A stretch of DNA of 64,000 nt. Source: Tubiluchus corallicola (taxonomy: Eukaryota > Priapulida > Priapulimorpha > Priapulimorphida > Tubiluchidae). The notes under the pieces are model-generated. The model was not told the DNA's origin, made no database searches, and was given only the letters and a program-made list of their open reading frames with translations. Below are positions 54,901 through 63,900 of this stretch, piece by piece. The translations under genes were made by a program, and so were the position numbers. The stretch spans positions 1-64,000 of the forward strand of contig JAQGDQ010000063.1 of NCBI GenBank assembly GCA_030141605.1. The letters are read 5' to 3'. The stretch's first letter is position 1. Each line of letters begins with the position of its first letter.

Positions 54901-57900
54901 GCTTTTTTTCATGATTTGTGTAAATTACTGACATTGACAAACTACAGTCTTTCTAACAAACACTAGGTCTACATATGTATTTTCATAGAAAGCTTTTTAA
55001 TAAAACTAACTTGACAGTCTTCAAACATTTTAACCTGACTAGTGCATGAAAATAACAAAGATGGTGCATTTGTTTGTTTTGTTTTCAGTTTTATTGTTTA
55101 CTAACATCCTATTGGATGAGCTGGTAGACTCTGAAGGGTGTAATCACTAATATACAAACAAAACTTAATTGCATCCTTTACTTGAACATGTCTTTTTAAA
55201 CTCATATTCTTAAATAGGTGTTGTTTCTCTTTACTGTTAACAACATTAACAAATTTTGTACATCATTAATTATCATGGTATTTTGTTGGTATATTGATTT
55301 ACACATACGTATACTAGCGATTAATAAAATAAAACAAGTTTTGATAATAGAAACTGTTATTTGTCTGTTCTAACTTTTCCTTGTTTAACAAGTTAGCATT
55401 ATAGTAATCTATCATCGTTTTAAATTATAAATTGAAAGTCTGACCCATTGACTAACTGATTGACCAACTGCTTGACGTGCGCCTGCTGCAGTAAACGATA
55501 AACGATAATTTAAATGTTGTTTACGTTGACTGTGATCTTTATAACTGAGTGTTAGATTAAGTGACATTACAAGAATATGTTGAGTAGTCAAGTAAGGCTG
55601 CCTGCATACAATTAAACCACTTTTCATACTCAGATACTCACTTTGACTACAGGAAATGACTTTGAACAAATCCGTTTTACTTTTTAATATATCTTACAAA
55701 GCTGTTTGTAGGCCTATAATGTCTTAGAGGAATTTTCAATGTCAATTAGTGTTCTTTTGCTACGGTTTATTAGTTGTTCAGTCTATTCTCCTGTTCCAAT
55801 TAATTCTGATTTTTGCCAATCCTTCAAGTTGTTTTCTTACTAGTATATTTATTTAGCTATTTCATTTCACTTATTTTAAACGTTTATTTATTTATTTTTT
55901 GTTTGTTTAGCATTTTGTTGGCCACGGTATTTCCTCAGCCATTGGCATGAATATTTGATCTTTGCTGTGGTTTTTGCTATAACGAAGACATTGTTACATC
56001 TTAATAATAACGTAATTGGTCTTTAAAAGCTCAAAACTGCCTGTCTTTATGATTCTTGGGTGCAAAAAACTAATGGAATCAGTGTCCATTATGAAACAAT
56101 TATTAGATAATTCTTTATTTTGAGCTTATAAAGATTATATCTCTCATGTCACTTCATCTGTGTTGCACTCAACTGTTTTATGAAACACTTACAAGGCTGA
56201 CGGTGAAAGGCGACCCCCACCCATGCGAGCTATTACACCTCCTCCCGAGGGACTGCAACCAACAATGGTGGGTGACGACGATCAGCAAACGCCCGAAAAG
56301 GTTTGTGCAAGATTGAATGATCGCTGCAAATGCATGATGTTAGTTCGAGAATATGCTTTTTAATTAGAGTGCTGTGAACAGAAATTCATTTTAATCACAT
56401 GCATCATTTCATATGCTGGCACATTAATAGGATGAGAGAGAGAGAGGGGTTAGAGAGCATGAGAGAGAATTGGGTGAAAATATCTTGCCTCCAACTGGAT
56501 AAATTGCAAGTCACATAACCAGTTTATTGTCATCCAAATATGGATACCTAAAGTGCGACAGTTTGTGACCTTGTATGAATGGTTCAAAGTCAAAAGTCGA
56601 CAAGCTTAAAACGGTTCCAGGTCACAGATTTGCTGAAAACAGCCTCACTCATTAGTCGGAACTGCTACAGGTTTACCAACGTTGAACTGCGCCATCTATA
56701 CGTTCCAACATTACTGGTTTATTATGAGTAAGGAAGGTTGTATAGCAATGAAGCTTGGTTCAAATTTAACAAACTTTAGACATTTTGCAACAAAACACGA
56801 AATATAATGAGATCGTTTCAAAAAAAGAGAAGAAATTTCGTACTCGTTTTTTTTAATTAATGGAGTTTCAAAAATCCTAAAAGATTATAATTTTAATACA
56901 GCCTGTTGTATTGCATAAATCACATTTTCGCTGATCACAGTATTCAGTATTTATATAACAGTTAATGTCAACCAAACCACTGTATTAAAATGCATGAGAT
57001 AAGTGACTAAAAATATTGTTAATACGTTGAAGCACTTAAATTTTTGTTTGCTTGTTAATATTTGAGTGATTCATATTAAAACAATATTAACGTGTTTTTA
57101 CAATAACTGAGTGATATGTATGAGTATCATGCTACATACTCGCCACTAATTCAACCTAAGTCCTTTATCCATTATACCCTGTTTCATTTTATACCAAAAT
57201 GATAGTCACAACTTCAAATCCTCGGTATGTCATGGTCTCACCAAACTAGACAAAAGTACCAGTAGACATTGAAATTGGTACGTCGCGCTTCTCGTCCAAT
57301 GTAAACTCAAACCTGACGGTTACCAGGTTATCGCTCAATACGAACATATGAATAGACTCCTAAATAATTGATCTATCCGCCTATTGTGCTGAAATGCACA
57401 CCCAGGTATTTTTGAGAGCGTCTCACCATAATTTAGTCGCAAAATCTTAACTCAGCCGCACCAGGTTTTTCGTTCTTCATTTTACACCACAATCAACTTT
57501 GCACGATTCTTAACTAAATGACTGCCTGTTCCTGATGAAATATGAACAACCTTGTCAAGTGTGAAAGAATACAATCTATAGTTGTATAATAGATTAATTG
57601 TCTCCAATTACATTTCATATAAAAGAGACACACATCAGACTTGTAATCAATTAATATAATTAAAGTTACGGTCAGTCGACCGATCAGAGTCGTCGTGACG
57701 TATAACTCATTTGTATCTTGTAGCAGTCAGCTGACTGGATGGAAATCAAAGGAACTAGAAGCAAAATAGATCAGTTTAGAAAACAACAACAAGGTGCAGA
57801 TGGGCAAAGGGCAGGACCTCCTCCCGTCAGAGCAATCACGCCACCCCCAGAAGGTGCGCAACCCAAACAAGAAGATGGTGAGGAAGAGCAGATACGGCCA

Positions 57901-60900
57901 GAAGATGACCAGGTAAGTATGAGATCTGAAGAATGTTCAATGTTGTCGTTTTTAGCTTTTTATTATTAGTTTGCGAGTAGAGGGAGGCTAATTGGTTTCA
58001 GGGCGTCCTTAATAAACGAAGGTAAAGAACATTGATCTTGATCAATCTTAAGCTGTGCTGCAGTACTGCTTCATGTGCAGTACTGCTCCTGTGTTGGAGG
58101 AGAATGCATATGTATCTAAATTTGGCTAATATACTTCTGCTGGTGCAATATCTCTATCTCGGAATATTCTTATTGAATAATAAATTAAATTCTGGTCATG
58201 CCACACACTAGCTACATTACTGCTGTTGTAAGCTAGGCCCCAGTCCCACCACACACCAGCTACATTACTGCTGTTGCAAGCTAGGCCCCAGTCCCACCAC
58301 ACACCAGCTACATTACTGCTGTTGCAAGCTAGGCCCCGGTCCCACCACACACCAGCTACATTACTGCTGTTGCAAGGTAGGCCCAGGTCCCACCACACAC
58401 CATCCACATTACTGCTGTTGCAAGCTAGACCGCGGTCCCACCATACACCAGCTACATTACTGCTGTTGCAAGCTAGGCCCCCATCCCACCACACAGCAGC
58501 TACATTACTGCTGTTTCAAGCTAGGCCCTCGTCCCTCCCACCACACAGCAGCTACATTTTTGCTGTTGCCCGGCTTGCAGTAGTACAAACACTTTCATGG
58601 AAGTCGTTGTACCATATTGTGGTTCATATAGTAAATAAGGTGAAATGGAGTTTTATAAGCGAAATTGGCGTAATGCTCAGCGGATGAATTAGCTGCAGTT
58701 TTCACAAATCTAGAAAATAAAGAACTGTTACATTTAGACAAACTAAATAAAAATACGCATGTTCAGATTTTTGGACACTCGTGTATATATTTGTCTTTAT
58801 TATTGGCAGATTGCTGCCGAGTTGCGTGCAATCAGAGAAGCCAGAGCCAAACAACAGAAACTCTTTGAGCAGGCAGAGCAGCAAGACGTGCCACAAACAG
58901 ATGAAGAAATGCTTGCCGAACTAGAACTGATACGCTCATCTACCGCATCCGTTAGAGAGAAATTTAGGACGCTAGAAAGGAATCCACAAGATAAAAAGGT
59001 GAGTTGAAATACTCCTTATAATGCGATTGCTCTTAGTTAATTTTTTTCTCATTATTGTCACAGTAACTCTTAAGGCTCTGACACGCCTATGATTAAATCG
59101 ACACAGTTCCAACAAAAGTATCAGTGCTGCAAACATTTTAAAAACCTTTTCGTTTGACCACGGCTTGTTTGTCACCTATGCCACGCGCGTGATTTTAATC
59201 AAATAAAATTGAAGTCATTCTAAGTTCACATTTTCGATTGACATTTTAGTGCCTTCACAAAAAGTTGGGCAAGTCGACCATAAACTCTTAACTTGAGTCA
59301 CTTGACTGTGTCAATGCAGGCAGAATTGCTTCCCGAGCGATAACAGTAGATGAATGTTCAGAATGCTGAAAGCGAACCGTTCACATTGAGAACAACAATT
59401 ATTAACCGACGAAGACTTTTTAGGCAGTTTTAAAACAAATAACATTCCTGACCTAAAATCGCAAAATTCTGAGTTCGAATCCTGGTTCGGCAAAAATTCT
59501 TGGTCAGCACCATTTCTTTCAATAAACCATCAGGCTAGCTATTATTATAAGAGTATGTCATCTTTCTTTTCTTAACGTGTCAGTTCGTTGGACGTGCCTT
59601 AAAATTTGCTATTAAGGTTATATGTTATTATTCGCAGTGTTGCTGCCATCGTGTTGATTGTAACGATGTAGTTTCGAAAAGATGCTGAAATTGATCTGCT
59701 GACTAACTGTATCATAACTGCTTCAGGTGTTACATTAATATCTACAATATTAAAGTATATCAGTAAAATACGTACAATAATAAACCAGACAGATTAAAAT
59801 GGATACGAGAGAGACACGAAGAGTTAACTTACTACTTACATGTGTTTTGATGTTTATCAGTTGCTACAAGTCACAGAGCATTTTTTTGTTTCTATTATTC
59901 TCTTTGCTGAAATTCTCAAAGATGTCTCAACCTATCCCAGCTTGCTTTCCCCATCTTAAACCCTATATATATATATATGTATGTCTGGTGTTAACGCTTA
60001 GTTCCTGCGCATGCAGGTTGAAACAACAGCGTCAACAGCAGCAGCTGAACTTGAAGAACTACGAGCTGTAGCTGCTAGTGGCAGAGAACGGTTCAAACAA
60101 TTAGAACTGATGGTAACGTTTTGTAACCTTCTGTTAACAATTACACGTGATGTGACCAGCTAACTGTTGCTGTAACCAGCTAACTGTTGCTGTAACCACA
60201 CAACTGTTACTGTAACCAGGTAACTGTTGCTGTAACCAGCTAATTGTTGCTAACAGAATGATGTTAGGATTATACAAGATTAGCTAATACGACTGTCCAA
60301 GCCTAGATCTAAGATTTGACTTGCCCTTCTGCTAATGTTATATTGAGACGATTAATGAAAAATCCTACAATTAAGAAAAAGAGAAGGCAAAAGTCAAAAC
60401 AATCTTGTGCAGTTGTGCTATGCTCGTGCGTTATCAGTTTCTCTTAATTCTCACATTATAAGTGTAAGTGGCATAATGTTGGATTAAAAGCGATAGGCAT
60501 AGTAGTTTATCTTTAAATGAATTTGACATCCTTCAATTTTTAATCTGTTGCAAAAAAGAGGAAAACACAGTTTATAGTTTATTATTAGGACTAGTTTCAA
60601 ATACCACAGTGCAAGTTTACAAAACAGTTACAACTTCAACAAAGAAAATAAATTCACCTTACGAAGCCTAAACAACACACAAAGGCAATCAGCAATATAT
60701 TTTCCAAATTTGCTAATGTTAATAACGATGATGGAAAATAAAAAAGTAGAAATGCAACACGAAGACAAAAAGCTAGAAAACAAAACGTTTGTTTTCCGTT
60801 TTGCCAGATGTAAAAGATTTGTGTGCCATAATAATTTCTAATAAAACAAACATAAAAGCCACTTATGAGTTCCGTGAGGAGAATCAGTTAAGCCCTAAAA

Positions 60901-63900
60901 CTTTGTGAAGCATGCCAACTGCTGTTGATACGTGTTTATTTGCAGTTGCGTTTGTGTTGCTAAACATGTTTGTTTATTTATGTTACTTGATTTTTTTATA
61001 ATAATTGACTATTGTGCTCAATTCAACTTAAGGGACTTTGCGAATCAAAAATTGTAATATTCAATGAAATAGGATATCATAGTAATGTTGATGATGCACT
61101 GTGTGATCAAACAACTAATAGTTAACAACATCTACAATAACCACGTTAATTTTGCATTTGCTTAATTGGTTTTCAAAAAACAGGCATCAGAAAGAATGAC
61201 GATAGAATTAGTAGTGAACTAGTAGACTATCTGTAGCCACCAGAGAGCATGTTAGTGGCTCGGAGTGTGAAATAAGCGAAAACGTGCAGTAGAAACAACG
61301 CTCATTTTCAATTTTTAAAGCAACAGTTAAATTCCAATAAAATTTTTCGCGAGTTTAATAATTATTAAGTTTGTACCGCCTTCACACCCACGGTAAATTT
61401 TACTGAGCTGATGTAATGTTCATCATTCTAATTTAATCTGAATTTATTAAATAGGATGTACAATTTTACATATACGCAAACTGTATTAAACAATAATGCT
61501 GTTCTAATGTTTGTTTGGCATAAATTGTTAATATAATATAAGTATAGAGTGCTCATCAATCACCCTGTTCAACCACTTAGTCAGACAGAATTATTTGATA
61601 TCTGAAACATTTGTTATCTTTTCTTTTTTTTGGAAGGGGGAACCCGATATAACAAAAATGCCATTACAATTAGAAAACTCTTTTCAGGAAGGTGACGTAG
61701 ATGAAAAGAAACCGCCACCTGTCAGAGCTATCACGCCACCTCCAGAAGGTTCACAGCCAACAATGGTGCAAGAAGAGGTAGAGATTCGTCATGAAGAAGA
61801 CGAGTATCAGAAAGAATTGGCTCAGCTCCGGGGAACTAAAGACCGGGGATTAGCTAAGTGAGTGGATTTCTTTGAAACTAACAAGAGCTGCAATAAAAGC
61901 TGTAAAATGTTTAAGAAAAGTTAAGAAGGAATAATATTTTAAACATTTCTGCTTTTCAAGTTGGGAGCTGTCAGGATTTGATTCGCAGAAGTAATTTAAA
62001 TGTGTGTAAAAATAACAAACAAAAGTTAAGTTAACAATTTGTGTTCCTTAAACAAATTTGCACTTCTTCCAGCCCAATTTATTTAATGAAGTGTCACAGT
62101 TTTTCTCTGGTTTAAAAGACCACTAAAAATTTACATGACTGAAAGTGATGATGTCTAAAACAATTATTACTGTAATTTTCAGATTTAAGAATTTGGAAAC
62201 ACAGAAAGAAGATGTAAAGGATGGGCCCCCACCAGTGCGTGCTATCACCCCACCACCAGAAGGTGCTCAACCAAAAGAAGTAAACAATTTATTTGATCTA
62301 ATTTACTCATGTGTTGCCCGATTTTAGCTTTTGAATTCTAAAGCCGTATTATTTCCGTTTTTTTATTATTCATATGCCTGGTGTGCCACATGTTCTTATA
62401 CAAGTTTAACCCTTCTGGGCATGAATAAATTGTGTACTAAGTTCACTTATGTGACAAATGAGATTCACATTGTTTTAGGACACTGCAGACGATGATGCTG
62501 AAATAACTAGAGATCCCAATGTTGTTCGAAGTGATGTAAACTTGGATTGGGATGAAGGACTTCCAGATATTGACCATGCCAAAAAACTGAAGACTATGTT
62601 TGAAAATAAAAAAGAAGAAAAACCAGTTGAAAAACCAAAGCACAAACCAAAACGATTTACAGTAAGTAGTAAACAGTAACAATATTTGCTGTTTGGGACT
62701 AATTTGGAAAATACTGAACATAAGCACAAAATGCTGCTATGAATGTTAGGTTAATCAATTTTTTACATGGCTAACCAATAATCTTCAGTTTAAAGCTGAA
62801 CATTCCAGAACATCAGGGCATCCAGTTTGATTTTTTGCAAGTTTAAATTTCTTTACTCCTAACTGAGTATAATTAATCGACATGTTAGAAGGTGCTGAAT
62901 GCATTAACTTAGTCATGGGAAATGCGTGGGTGCATTGCCAAGGAATAAAGCAATTAATATGGTAATAGAGCAGTTTGTAATGGTATTAACAAGTATACAA
63001 AACCTTTAAAGAGAAATTTCTCAATACTGTATCATAATAATGCACTTTGCTCCAGAGTTGTACTAAAATATCATTGATCATTATCCTGTTTTATTGTCAT
63101 GTCTGGTGTTGATGCAGAGGTACAGCAAGGGAACTGTCACGTATTTTTGCTGTTGATACTGTTAAAATAGTTTTAATTAGCACCACTCATCACCGTTTAT
63201 ATTCTGTAAAAAAGGATGAAGATCGTGATGAAGACACCAGCTTAGATCTTTCAAGAGCAGATAGTTCACCTGAATCTGATTTTGAAAATAATGTAGATGA
63301 AGCTACGATAACCACAGTGAAAGTGACAGAACACTCAATTGATGTGCATCAAATACCTTCCAGTGATGAATTTGTGGATGGCAGTGATTATGAAATCAGT
63401 CATAAGCAGTTGTCCAGTATGCTAATGCCAGTGCCACAAAATAAGAACACCCAAGAGGAATTAAATTTAAATTATGATAACAATGTTAGGGAAGAGTCTA
63501 AAATTCAAGAGAAATTTGATACAGTACATATTGATGTTGAACGTGATGAATTCATTGTGCAAACTGATGCCAGAAAATTAGATTCCAAAGACAGCAATGA
63601 AGAGTTAGACATGCATCAACCATCATGTAAAACTGCAATAATTTTTGAAGATTATATTGCTGGAAATGAGACTGAATTTAAAGATGAAACAGTTAATTAT
63701 CAGAATAATTCGACGATTGTCCAAGATAAATTATTTGGAACAGAAATGATGGCAGTTACAAATCAGAAAGTTTTAAATATCTGTTTTGAATGTTACGAGT
63801 ACCCTAATGAGGTATTACTCAATGCTAGTGAATTTGACTCTGCTTTCGCTGACCATCAAGTCTTTACCACACATGAACAGGAAACCAATTTGAACTCTGA

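Noticed and set aside
58196-58571. CRISPR-like regular repeats
   Set aside because: The whole 48-bp unit repeats without unique spacers, and the context is an animal intron.
58126-58687. Long open frames on both strands (122 and 137 codons)
   Set aside because: They come from the 48-bp minisatellite, whose period is a multiple of three; no splice or family support.
59799-60071. Frame of 90 codons ending in a glutamine-rich stretch
   Set aside because: It overlaps the 60017 exon in the wrong frame; only the other frame continues the neighbours and has RERFKQLE.
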